Positions 44,562 to 53,152 of a DNA stretch of 64,000 nucleotides are shown here, piece after piece. Within the stretch, counting starts at the first letter, position 1. Each line of letters begins with the position of its first letter. Source of the stretch: JAJRVM01 sp041752115 (GTDB lineage: Bacteria > Planctomycetota > Planctomycetia > Pirellulales > Pirellulaceae). Location of the stretch: NCBI GenBank assembly GCA_041752115.1, contig JBGSHS010000119.1, forward strand, positions 1 through 64,000, given 5' to 3'. The position numbers and the translations under genes were made by a program. The notes below the pieces were generated by a model. The model was not told the origin of the DNA, did not search any database, and worked only from the letters and a program-made list of their open reading frames with translations.

Positions 44562-46331
44562 CTACTTCTGTTTCCTTTTCTTGGCAGACGTTTTCGCCAC
44601 AGGTTCGCCGTACTGCGGATTCCAGATCCAAGGGAGCACGCGAGCGCGTTTGGCCCAGGTTTCCCAGGCCGCGACCATCTGCGCCACGCGCTCGGGTTGC
44701 TGCCGGGCCAAGTCGTTCATTTCCGTACGGTCAGCTTCCATGTCGTATAGTTCCCAGGGTCCGCCAGGCCCCTTGGCCACCAATTTCCATTTTCCGTCGC
44801 GCACGGCCCGATTCCCTTCGTGCTCAAAATAAATCGGCTCGCGCCGGTCGAGCGAGCGGCCCTCGAAGGCAGGTCGCAAACTGATTCCTTCCAACGGTGT
44901 GACGGCCTGATTCTGATACTCCAGCGGATACGCGGCGCCGGACAGATCAACACAGGTCGCCATCAGATCGATCAGATGAGCCGGTTGCGTCTCCAGACGA
45001 TTCTGGCGATCCGCCGGAATGCCGGCCGGCCAGTGGGCAATCAATGGCGAACTGATGCCGCCCTCGTGGACCCAGTGCTTGTATTGACGAAATGGTGTGT
45101 TGCTGACATTGGCCCACGCCTCACCGTACGCACAGAACGTATCGGCCGCGCCCGGCAACACGCCATAGCCCTGCCGCAGTGGAAATCCATCCCGCGATTG
45201 TGGCGGTCGTGAATCGGGCTGAACGAAGTCGGCAGGCAAGGGGGGCAGCGAAGGCGCCGCAGCACGCTGAAGGGACACGTCATCGTTCTTGCCACGGCCC
45301 ACTGTTTCGGCACAGCCTCCATTGTCCTGGAGAAAGAGGATCAAGGTATTGTCGAATTGGCCGGTCCGCTTCAGTTCCTCGACCAGTCGGCCAACACCCT
45401 GGTCAAGACAATCGATCATGGCGGCATAGACCTCCATACATCTCAGCTCGAACGTCCGATTCTCCACGTCGCTCCAAGCCCCGCCTCGCTGTGGAGCAAC
45501 CTGCCAGGCCGGATCAATCAGCCCGAGCTGCTTGAGCTTCTCGATACGAGCAGCGCGAATGGCGTCGTATCCCTCGTCGTACTTGCCACGATACCTGGCG
45601 ATGTCGGCGTCCTTGGCGTGCATCGGCCAGTGCGCCGCCGTGAACGCGACATACATGAAGAACGGGGAGTCCGGAAAATCCCTCACATGCTCCGACACAA
45701 ACCGCGACGCCTGATCGCTGATCGCGTCTGTGTAATAGTACTCCTGCGGCTGATATTCCTGATCCGTATAGGGAGAAATGAGTTGGTTGTCGCGAACGAG
45801 CGAGTTGGGATCGAAGAAACTCCCGGCCCCGTGGATCGTTCCGTAGAACCGGTCGAAGCCACGTTGCAGCGGCCAATTGTAGCGGTCAGCCTGCGTGTCG
45901 GGGCGGATCTTGCGAGTCACATGCCACTTGCCGACCATGTACGTGCGATATCCGGCCGGTTTGACTGCTTCGGCAATCGTCACGCACTCGCGATTCAGCT
46001 CGCCGCGATAACCGTCGAGCCCCTTGTCCTCGACCATGTGGCCGATCCCCGCCTGATGCGGGTAGAGCCCGGTCAGCAGCGACGCGCGGGTGGGACAACA
46101 GCGCCCCGTATTATAGAACTGCGTGAATCGCACTCCACCGCGTGCCAGAGCGTCCAGGTTCGGCGTATTGATCTCACTGCCGTAGCACCCCAGATCGGAC
46201 CAGCCCATGTCGTCGGACATGATAATGATGATATTCGGGCTCGTGTCAGCACTCGCGCAAGTCGCTGACCAAGTCGCAAGTAAAAGAAGGCTGGCCAGGC
46301 CACTCGCTACACACACCAAGCGGATCTTCAT
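44562..46331 (-). CDS. Secreted arylsulfatase-type sulfatase
   Basis: 589 residues with a signal peptide (about 1-28, ending TCASAD). The type I sulfatase signature is present: IIIIMSDDMGW (metal Asp residues D40, D41) and the modification site C78-C79-P80-T81-R82, where C78 is the residue to become formylglycine (CxPxR). YMVGKWH carries the conserved Lys/His, and the second metal site is LFLQDNGG. The C-terminus is Lys-rich. The enzyme hydrolyses sulfate esters of polysaccharides or small molecules outside the cytoplasm. It needs formylglycine formation by an FGE or anSME; no clearly competent one lies in the window. It lies upstream of the secreted nitrilase on the same strand. Confidence 0.95.
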   Translation of the reverse strand: MKIRLVCVASGLASLLLLATWSATCASADTSPNIIIIMSDDMGWSDLGCYGSEINTPNLDALARGGVRFTQFYNTGRCCPTRASLLTGLYPHQAGIGHMVEDKGLDGYRGELNRECVTIAEAVKPAGYRTYMVGKWHVTRKIRPDTQADRYNWPLQRGFDRFYGTIHGAGSFFDPNSLVRDNQLISPYTDQEYQPQEYYYTDAISDQASRFVSEHVRDFPDSPFFMYVAFTAAHWPMHAKDADIARYRGKYDEGYDAIRAARIEKLKQLGLIDPAWQVAPQRGGAWSDVENRTFELRCMEVYAAMIDCLDQGVGRLVEELKRTGQFDNTLILFLQDNGGCAETVGRGKNDDVSLQRAAAPSLPPLPADFVQPDSRPPQSRDGFPLRQGYGVLPGAADTFCAYGEAWANVSNTPFRQYKHWVHEGGISSPLIAHWPAGIPADRQNRLETQPAHLIDLMATCVDLSGAAYPLEYQNQAVTPLEGISLRPAFEGRSLDRREPIYFEHEGNRAVRDGKWKLVAKGPGGPWELYDMEADRTEMNDLARQQPERVAQMVAAWETWAKRARVLPWIWNPQYGEPVAKTSAKKRKQK

Positions 46332-46523
46332 CGTCAGCCCTTTCTCTCAGATCTGAGCCGCTGCACGGCCGCCGTTGTACCGGGAATCATCGTCGGTTGG
46401 GAACAAGCCGGTGGATCCTGCTTCGCTGTGACACCGACATGGCACATCAACGTCGAGGAAGCAGCACGCGCGTACGGACTCATCGCCCCTGGGAGTCACA
46501 GCGCGATTCGCTGAAGGATTCGT

Positions 46524-47534
46524 TCAGGCACACCATGGGCGCTCACGCTGCTGGTGACGCCGGATCATCCGGTTGGCGATGTCGCAGTTCCCCTCGATCT
46601 GGAAATCGAGCATTCCCACGGCGATGAAGTCGGCACCGCTCTTGAAGGCATAGTCAAAACCATCGCGCGGAACATACGCCCCGGCCGCCAGCACCTTGAA
46701 GGCAATCCAAGGCTTGGTCACCGTCTGCATGAACTCCACGGTCGCTTCCGGATCCAAGCACCACATGTTGTCATAGTAGCCAGGATCACCCGTGTACCAG
46801 ATGAACTCTTTGCGCAGTTCCTTCGGAATGGCCGAAGGATAGTCGTCCCGATGCAGAGTCTTCACATAGAAGTCGCAGGGCACGCCGTGCTTCTCGCATT
46901 GAATGGGAACCTGCAAGGAATGACCACCCACGCCGACCGGCAGATTGTGCTTCTTGCCCATCTCCACGGCCTTGGCAATCATGTCCATCCGGTTCGCCAT
47001 CGTCATCTGGTCGCCGGATACCCCCCAGACATAGAGCGCCACGGCCCCCGTATCCACTTGTCTCTTGATGTGGTCTCCGAGCGTCTGGTCGGTATCTCCT
47101 TGGTTGATTTCGATGTGCGGAATGAACTGCATCTTGCCGCCCGTTTCCTGGTTATGCCGTTGCACGAATTCTCCGCCTGTTTCAAACACCGTGTCGATTC
47201 CGTGCAACTCGGCAATACGGAGTGTTTCCATGATCTTCTCTTCCGTCACATAGGCTCGGAACAGCGAGCCGACGTACTTGAGATCACGGGCATGCATCCA
47301 GCCCCCGATGAGATTTCCGCCCAACAGCATCCGACTCAGCTTCACATTGCCGATCATGCCACACGGGAGCGGTTCGCCTGACGCTGGTGTTGCCTCGTCA
47401 TCGGCCGGTTCGTCTTCTGCACGCACTGGCTGCATCGGGTAGCTCGTCACAGCCCCCGCGATTCCGGCGGTCCCCATCACGGTCAATGTCTGCTGGATGA
47501 AATTGCGACGGTTCACGGACTGACGATCCGACAT
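46524..47534 (-). CDS. Tat-exported aldo/keto-reductase-like TIM-barrel protein
   Basis: 336 residues from ATG at 47534, supported by AGGGAG about nine bases upstream; the frame to 47594 is rejected. A twin-arginine signal is clear (R9-R10 in NRRNFIQQTL). The mature part opens with VKLSRMLLGGNLIGGW and contains ETLRIAELHGIDTVFETG, in the style of aldo/keto reductases or other TIM-barrel oxidoreductases, but the usual AKR tetrad is not evident. Tat export implies folding with a cofactor before transport. It follows the sulfatase gene's upstream spacer and could be part of the same catabolic locus; substrate unknown. Confidence 0.75.
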   Translation of the reverse strand: MSDRQSVNRRNFIQQTLTVMGTAGIAGAVTSYPMQPVRAEDEPADDEATPASGEPLPCGMIGNVKLSRMLLGGNLIGGWMHARDLKYVGSLFRAYVTEEKIMETLRIAELHGIDTVFETGGEFVQRHNQETGGKMQFIPHIEINQGDTDQTLGDHIKRQVDTGAVALYVWGVSGDQMTMANRMDMIAKAVEMGKKHNLPVGVGGHSLQVPIQCEKHGVPCDFYVKTLHRDDYPSAIPKELRKEFIWYTGDPGYYDNMWCLDPEATVEFMQTVTKPWIAFKVLAAGAYVPRDGFDYAFKSGADFIAVGMLDFQIEGNCDIANRMIRRHQQRERPWCA

Positions 47535-47878
47535 GGTTTCAACTCCCTGCAATCGGTTGTTCAGACAGTTGCCCACAGAACTCCACATCGACACGAGTAT
47601 TCTGTGAATGCACCATTTACCGAACTACCTGGTGCACGACATCCACAGGTGTGAGGGCACGTGGTTCCATTAGAACCCATCATTACGCAGAGCACAACGC
47701 GGAATAACTGCTCACCAGGGCTCGCAGCGATTTCCCGCCAGACCAGTGCTCGGTCAATACTCAAGATCAGGGTGCCACTGGCTTTGCCAGTGCAACACGG
47801 GCAATGGGCAAACGGCTGCAGCACTGGCGAAGCCAGTGGCACCTGGCGAGACTGGCAAAGCCAGTGGCACGCAGCCCG
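47535..47878. repeat. Spacer with three CACTGGC palindromes
   Basis: About 344 bases. REP-like palindromes occur at 47776-47792, 47822-47838 and 47851-47865 (arms CACTGGC and GCCAGTG with a 3-base centre). They match the palindromes at 29607-29623 and 51317-51333. No gene was seen. Confidence 0.75.
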
Positions 47879-49843
47879 TCACTGCTTCATGTGAGCGAGC
47901 ACAGACTCGGCTCGGCGCCTGAGTTCGGGATCTTTCGCCACATCCAATACGCGGCGCATCGCTTCGGCCGCGTCCGCGGAATGGTCCGAGCCAACTCGCT
48001 CGGCAATCGTCACGGCAGCGGCGCACGCCGTTTCACTCAGGTCAGGCTGCGTGAGGCAGCCAACGGCGGCCTCCAGCGCATCGGAGGTGGGGATCCGTGC
48101 GAGGGAGCTGACCGCAAGCAGGCGTTCTTCGCTCCGAACCGCGGCTTCCATCGCTTGACGACACATCGCGAACTTCTCTTCGTCGGGCAGGTCCATCTGC
48201 CGAATCACACGCAGATAGCCACGCAGGGCCCGGATGCGATACTTCTGCTCCGGTGCGCTGCGAGCCAGGTCGATCAGTGCCGGGGCCACATCGGGCGTGC
48301 GCCATCGCCCCAACTCGCGAGTGGCCGCCTCCTGCAGCAACTCGTCGGGATCCTTGGCCAACGCAGTCAGCGATTCCAGCGCAGCCGGCCCACCGACCGT
48401 GCTCAGCAGCCCGATCACTATCGGTCGGGTCTCTCGATCAACCTGAGGCAGGCATGCCTGGAGTTGTTGAGCGCAAGAACTCTTATCGGTTGTTCGACGA
48501 CAGACGTTGCGCAGTGCCTGGTGCAATATCTCGCGCTGCTCGGGTACCGACGGTACGGCCAGCTGGTCAATCAATACTCTCAACTGCGGAGCATCAATCA
48601 GCTGCCCCAGCGCCTTCACCGCTGCCAATCGCGTCGGCAGGTCCGGATCAGTCGCCATTGGCACGAGTTGTTCGGTCGCTGCTGAAATCTGCCGCTGGCC
48701 GATTACATCGATCAAGGCGAGCCGCAACGATCCAGTCGCATCAGCGAAGGCACTGAGGACGGCTGCATCGATGTCATTACCCGGTAGGCTGACCAACGCC
48801 TGGCGAGCGGCCGCAGCGGCTTCTGCTTCCGCAGCGCCGGCCGCCTCCAGCAGAAGGGGAACCGACGTTGCATCGCCGGTATGACCCAGGGCACGCAGTG
48901 CGGCTGAACGCATGACGATATCGTCACTCGCAGCACATTGCACGAGTGCATCGCGTGCCGCCGGATCGGCGAGATCGCCCAGCGTCTGGATCACGAACAT
49001 CTGCCGTGCTGGCGGAAGGGCCGGCAGAACCGCGATCAACACCTTCGTCACACCAGGCGCCTTGAGCTCTCGACTGGCCGTCAGCGCCGTAGAGAAAGAA
49101 CTCTCATCGGTGGATGCGAGCAGTTCCTGCAGCAGCGCATCTGCTGCTGCAGGACGAATCAACATAGCTTGTCGTGTCGCCGCGTTGCGCAGAAACACGG
49201 GCAGTTTGACCCCACGCATCGACTGGCAGAGCTGCAGGGCACGATCGTCGAGTCCCTGGGCACGCAGGGTGGCCACCCCACGCAGGCAGGCGTTTCCCCA
49301 ATCGGCATAAACTTCGTAGGCCAGCTGGGACAGACCGTTTTCCAGCAGTTCGATCGCTTCGGGTGACCCGATCGTACCAAGTGCGATACAAGCTGCCGCC
49401 GCAACTTGGGGTTCCGAACTCGTCAGGTAGCGACCGATATCCGGCACGGCAGCCGTTTCGCGCCGCGCGGCCAGTGAATTCATCACTCCGATCAGCAGTC
49501 CACCTTCCAGGCCAGGCAGAGCAGCTCGGAGCGCTTCGCCGGCAGCCGGATCGGGAATCGCTTCGAGCGCCATCCGTGCCGGATGCGAGAGATCTATGTC
49601 GGCCAAGAGCGCCGCCAACGGCGCAATAGACTCCGCGCCGCCACGAGCCGCCAGACGCCGGCACGCATTGACTTTTTCTTGACGACTGGCGTCGGATGTC
49701 AGGACAGAGATGGCTTGAGTGATTTCGTCGCCTGTGCCACTGCTGTCCGTTTGTCCGCACACGAAACGCGGCATGGAGAGGAGAACGAGCAATCCTACCG
49801 CGACGGCCAGGGCATCACGGAAGTGCAGGAATTGAAATTGCAT
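47879..49843 (-). CDS. Secreted HEAT-repeat protein
   Basis: 654 residues with a signal peptide (about 10-31, ending RFVCGQ). The rest is made of repeated helical pairs of roughly 30-35 residues with the HEAT/PBS lyase-like pattern, for example VAAAACIALGTIGSPEAIELLE and DIVMRSAALRALGHTGDATSVPLLLEAA, filling residues about 45-650. No catalytic motif is visible. Such solenoids act as scaffolds, here in the periplasm. It is followed at once on the same strand by an oxidoreductase gene upstream (gap about 57 bases), so co-transcription is likely. Confidence 0.85.
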   Translation of the reverse strand: MQFQFLHFRDALAVAVGLLVLLSMPRFVCGQTDSSGTGDEITQAISVLTSDASRQEKVNACRRLAARGGAESIAPLAALLADIDLSHPARMALEAIPDPAAGEALRAALPGLEGGLLIGVMNSLAARRETAAVPDIGRYLTSSEPQVAAAACIALGTIGSPEAIELLENGLSQLAYEVYADWGNACLRGVATLRAQGLDDRALQLCQSMRGVKLPVFLRNAATRQAMLIRPAAADALLQELLASTDESSFSTALTASRELKAPGVTKVLIAVLPALPPARQMFVIQTLGDLADPAARDALVQCAASDDIVMRSAALRALGHTGDATSVPLLLEAAGAAEAEAAAAARQALVSLPGNDIDAAVLSAFADATGSLRLALIDVIGQRQISAATEQLVPMATDPDLPTRLAAVKALGQLIDAPQLRVLIDQLAVPSVPEQREILHQALRNVCRRTTDKSSCAQQLQACLPQVDRETRPIVIGLLSTVGGPAALESLTALAKDPDELLQEAATRELGRWRTPDVAPALIDLARSAPEQKYRIRALRGYLRVIRQMDLPDEEKFAMCRQAMEAAVRSEERLLAVSSLARIPTSDALEAAVGCLTQPDLSETACAAAVTIAERVGSDHSADAAEAMRRVLDVAKDPELRRRAESVLAHMKQ

Positions 49844-49900
49844 GGCGTGTGTCTCTTTCGATCGGTGTGATAGGGAGGGAGGTAGCAGGCAAATGGGGGA

Positions 49901-51292
49901 TCACACGCGCCACGGCTCTCGCATGGCTCGCCGCCGCATCCGATTGGCTTCATCATCGTTCAAGAACTCTTCTTGCACCGGATCCCATACTAACGGGCGT
50001 CCCAGCCAGCGCGACATGCAGCCCAGATGAGCCACAATCGTCGATTGAGCGCCGACGGCAATATCACAATGAGGCGTGCGTCGACTGCGGATACAATCGA
50101 GCCAGTTGCGATGATGCCCTTGCACCGTCTCGCCGCGGTCATAGTAGCCGGCGTGGTCCCGCAGAATCTCGGCGGGATACGTCTTCAAGAACCCTCCGCG
50201 CCCCACATGCAGCCAGCCATTGTCTCCCACATACAGTCCGCCAAAAGGCTGTAAAGTCGTCAGCTCATCCCATCCTTCCGGGATCTCATGGTGGTGCCGA
50301 ACAAGTCGCCCGTCCGTGATCTGTACCTCGACACCATTGTCATAGTGATACGTGACATACGGCACCTGACCGCTTTCAGGGCCGAGGATCTCCCGCGGAC
50401 CCGAATCGTCTCGATCCAACGCCCAGTGCACAATATCCAGCGCGTGGACCGCGCCACTGGTCAACCCACCACCGCCGAAATCGCGGACGAACTCCCAAGG
50501 AACCACGTTCAACGGCTGACCCAGGTAGTGCAGACGTTGGTTAAATGGACGCCACGGCGAGGGGCCGATCCACAGATCCCACTCGAGTGATTCCGGAGTT
50601 GGTTCGGCCGGAAGATCCACATCGCTGCTCACGTTGTTGTGAATAGTATAGATGTGATGGAGCCGTCCTAACGCTCCCTCGCGTACCAGTCGGGTAGCAA
50701 GCCGGAACTCCGGTGCCGATCGCTGCTGCAATCCCACCTGGCAGATGCGGCCGTGGCGCCGCACCGCTTCGACCATCGCACGCGTCTCGGCAATCCGCAG
50801 CGAAACAGGTTTCTCGACGTAAATGTCCTTGCCCGCCTCCGCCGCCATCACCGTGGCCACCGCATGCCAGCGATCTCCCAAGGCAATCACGACAGCGTCG
50901 ATGTCATCCCGCGCCAGAAGCTCGCGAAAATCAATGTACGCGGCGCAACCGCTGTATTGGCCGGCAGCACTTCGCTGAGCATACGCAGTCTCGACATTCT
51001 GCCGCGCATTCTCACGGCGCCACGCGTCAACGTCACATACCGCCACGACCTGCACATCATCATAGGTGAGCAGGTGCGCCAGGTGCCCCTGCCCCATGCA
51101 GCCGACCCCAATGAACCCCAGCGTGATCCGTTCGCTCGGCACAGTCGCTCCTCCCAACCCGAGCGCCGTGCGCGATACGATGGAAGGGGCCAGAGCGGCT
51201 ACGGCCGGGACTGCCACCTGACGAAAAAACTCCCTGCGACTGCTACGCGACGTTCCCCGACGTGTCGAGGGCCAGCTCGCTTCCTTCCGCAT
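49901..51292 (-). CDS. Tat-exported Gfo/Idh/MocA-family oxidoreductase
   Basis: 463 residues from ATG at 51292, with GGAGGAG about six bases upstream. A twin-arginine motif (R19-R20 in SRREFFRQ) starts an export signal. The Rossmann fold begins with GFIGVGCMGQGHL (NAD(P) loop) and the family catalytic Lys lies in VEKPVSLR; the C-terminal domain contains HALDIVHWALD. Gfo/Idh/MocA enzymes oxidise or reduce sugars and cyclitols; the Tat-exported type carries a tightly bound cofactor. It lies directly upstream of the HEAT-repeat gene. Substrate not predictable from sequence. Confidence 0.9.
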   Translation of the reverse strand: MRKEASWPSTRRGTSRSSRREFFRQVAVPAVAALAPSIVSRTALGLGGATVPSERITLGFIGVGCMGQGHLAHLLTYDDVQVVAVCDVDAWRRENARQNVETAYAQRSAAGQYSGCAAYIDFRELLARDDIDAVVIALGDRWHAVATVMAAEAGKDIYVEKPVSLRIAETRAMVEAVRRHGRICQVGLQQRSAPEFRLATRLVREGALGRLHHIYTIHNNVSSDVDLPAEPTPESLEWDLWIGPSPWRPFNQRLHYLGQPLNVVPWEFVRDFGGGGLTSGAVHALDIVHWALDRDDSGPREILGPESGQVPYVTYHYDNGVEVQITDGRLVRHHHEIPEGWDELTTLQPFGGLYVGDNGWLHVGRGGFLKTYPAEILRDHAGYYDRGETVQGHHRNWLDCIRSRRTPHCDIAVGAQSTIVAHLGCMSRWLGRPLVWDPVQEEFLNDDEANRMRRRAMREPWRV

Positions 51293-51316
51293 CTTCGCTC
51301 CTCCGCTAGTTCGTGC

Positions 51317-51333
51317 CACTGGCTCTGCCAGTG
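51317..51333. repeat. CACTGGC palindrome
   Basis: CACTGGCTCTGCCAGTG: arms identical to those at 29607-29623 and 47776-47792, with a different centre. It lies between the oxidoreductase start and a truncated gene remnant. Confidence 0.75.
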
Positions 51334-51500
51334 CAGTTCGTGCCACTACTCTACGCTCATTCTCCCGTTGCCGACAGAAGAATGCTGCCTACCCATTCTA
51401 CCCGCCGCAGCGGCTCACCGAAATCACGCATCCACGCGCCAGATTCAAGACTGCGCGCAAGCCTTGTCCACTCGGTGCCAACCGCCACAAGTACCAGAGA

Positions 51501-51905
51501 TCACGGAGACGACACATAGCGAATGTCGTCGAGATAGAAGGTCACCGGCTTGCCAGGGGCAGCGAGCGACCAGCCGAAACCGGTCTTGATGCGACTCAGG
51601 TCGCGACCGTCAATCGCCATGCGCAGTTTCTGCCACGGGCGAGTCAGCTGCACTTTGCGCAGCTCGCCCTTCGCCGAATCGCGATAGGGCTGGTTACCAG
51701 CGAGCACTCCGAAAAAGAAATCCACAGTCTCCCCACCGTCGGCCCCTCGGGCCCAAAACTCCAGGTGCGTTGCCCCAGTCAAATCCAACCCACCCGGGCT
51801 CTTTCCTTCCCAGTCGTTGGCGGGAGACTGCCAAACCACTCCACCCCAATCGGTGACAGCCTGGTACTCTGCTTTCAAACAAGTCTCTCCCGAGTATGGA
51901 ACACG
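51501..51905 (-). pseudogene. 5'-truncated carbohydrate-binding domain remnant
   Basis: The frame is open from 51905 (just after an in-frame stop) to the stop at 51501, about 134 residues. It starts in mid-domain (VPYSGETCLKAEY) with no credible start codon; the first possible one is a TTG at 51878. The sequence GGVVWQSPANDWEGKSPGGL and LEFWARGADGGETVDFFFG, ending FYLDDIRYV, is that of a beta-sandwich carbohydrate-binding-type module of the CBM/endoglucanase-associated kind. It is probably the C-terminal remnant of a secreted glycosidase or binding protein whose front has been lost. Confidence 0.6.
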
Positions 51906-52110
51906 TCATCTCCAATCACCTCCCACTACGTACCGGCGGCCTGCCGTTCAATGCCCGTCCTGATCGAAGACGATTGTACCACAAAGCGTATTAAGGACGA
52001 ACCGAACCAATGGCTTCCAGCAAACATGGTGGCTTGAGAGAGACACCGCCATGGGGCCAGGTTGAGGAATCCTGCGCGTCGCGGCAGTGAAGAAGAGTTC
52101 GCCGCTCCCG

Positions 52111-52767
52111 CTACTTTCGCGGAGCGAAAGGAGACAATGGTCGAGCGAGCGACATGGCCCCAGGAACACCAGCGACGAAATCGATCGCGAATCGTGTGGC
52201 CAAGTCTTCGGCCATAGCCAGATAACGCTCTCTCGTCCCTTCACCCAACTGACGTTCTGCCTGAGCGAACCGTTCGAGCAACGTCGCTTGTTCGTTGTCA
52301 CTGAGCGCCTGATCAGCCATCGCAAACAAGCAATGGTCTTCCTTCTGAATATGCTGGCGAAGCATGTCGATGTAGCGACGCGCGTGGGCGGCAAAACGCT
52401 CGGCGGCGCCCTCGCGGCCACAACCAAAGTCATCGATAGCCTGCTCCATTTGCCGCACCGCATCGCGACCGACAACGTGTTCGTAGAGCATCACGCCCAC
52501 GGGCCCAGAGGTGCGGCTGAATCCCTTGCTCTCCATGAAGGGAAACAGTTGATTCTCTTCCTTGGCATGATGGCATCCGTCGGCGAAATGACGAAAGAAC
52601 TGGATCGCCTCCCGTGCCGACGATGCATCAATCTGTTGCGAGGCAACGGCGTCATCGGCCATCCTTTCCAGGCAATCCAGTACCAGTTCAATAACGCGGT
52701 GTTCCTGACTGAGTATTTCTGTTGGCTTCAAAGGTCTGTCCTCGGCAATGATGGCACCTGCAAGCAT
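52111..52767 (-). CDS. Hemerythrin-domain protein
   Basis: 218 residues. Four-helix hemerythrin layout with the iron-ligand series SQEHRVIE, then FADGCHHAKEEN, then YEHVVGRD and HIQKEDHCLF, which fits the H...HxxxE...H...HxxxD order of the family. Hemerythrins bind a di-iron centre and are used for oxygen or redox sensing or iron repair. Start at 52767 is the first ATG; an upstream ribosome binding site is not obvious. It is isolated on the minus strand; no DNA-binding or signalling domain is attached. Confidence 0.9.
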   Translation of the reverse strand: MLAGAIIAEDRPLKPTEILSQEHRVIELVLDCLERMADDAVASQQIDASSAREAIQFFRHFADGCHHAKEENQLFPFMESKGFSRTSGPVGVMLYEHVVGRDAVRQMEQAIDDFGCGREGAAERFAAHARRYIDMLRQHIQKEDHCLFAMADQALSDNEQATLLERFAQAERQLGEGTRERYLAMAEDLATRFAIDFVAGVPGAMSLARPLSPFAPRK

Positions 52768-53152
52768 TTCTTGCGGACACTCGCTCGAATCGAGCGTCCT
52801 GACATCCTCGATTATCGGCGGAAGCCGACCGGCTGACCTTGATGCAGATCAAAGTTGGCGGCGCTATTCCTTACTCTCCCCCGGGCGACCGGAGGATGTA
52901 CAGCTGGCTGGTGGCAATCACCACCGAAACCGATGTTGCTGCCGAACGACAGTAAGCCGCCGTCAGGAGGCCCTTCTTTCACTTGGCAATTCGACATTCC
53001 TTGTTCGGTATTCTGCGGTTCAGACGCCTCGGTAACCAACACCGCCAATGGTTTAACCTGCATGAGTACCCAGACGATCCAGATCGTTGGCCATATTGCC
53101 GACGTCCGCATTCATCATGGAAGCTTGCCAGAGGAAAGAGAAGGAAACGGGG
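52768..53152. repeat. Spacer with the CCGCAGAATATCG-type repeat, copy 2 (inverted)
   Basis: At 52981-53018 is the inverse of the 34341-34378 element (35 of 38 matches). No gene was found in the rest of the spacer. Confidence 0.7.
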
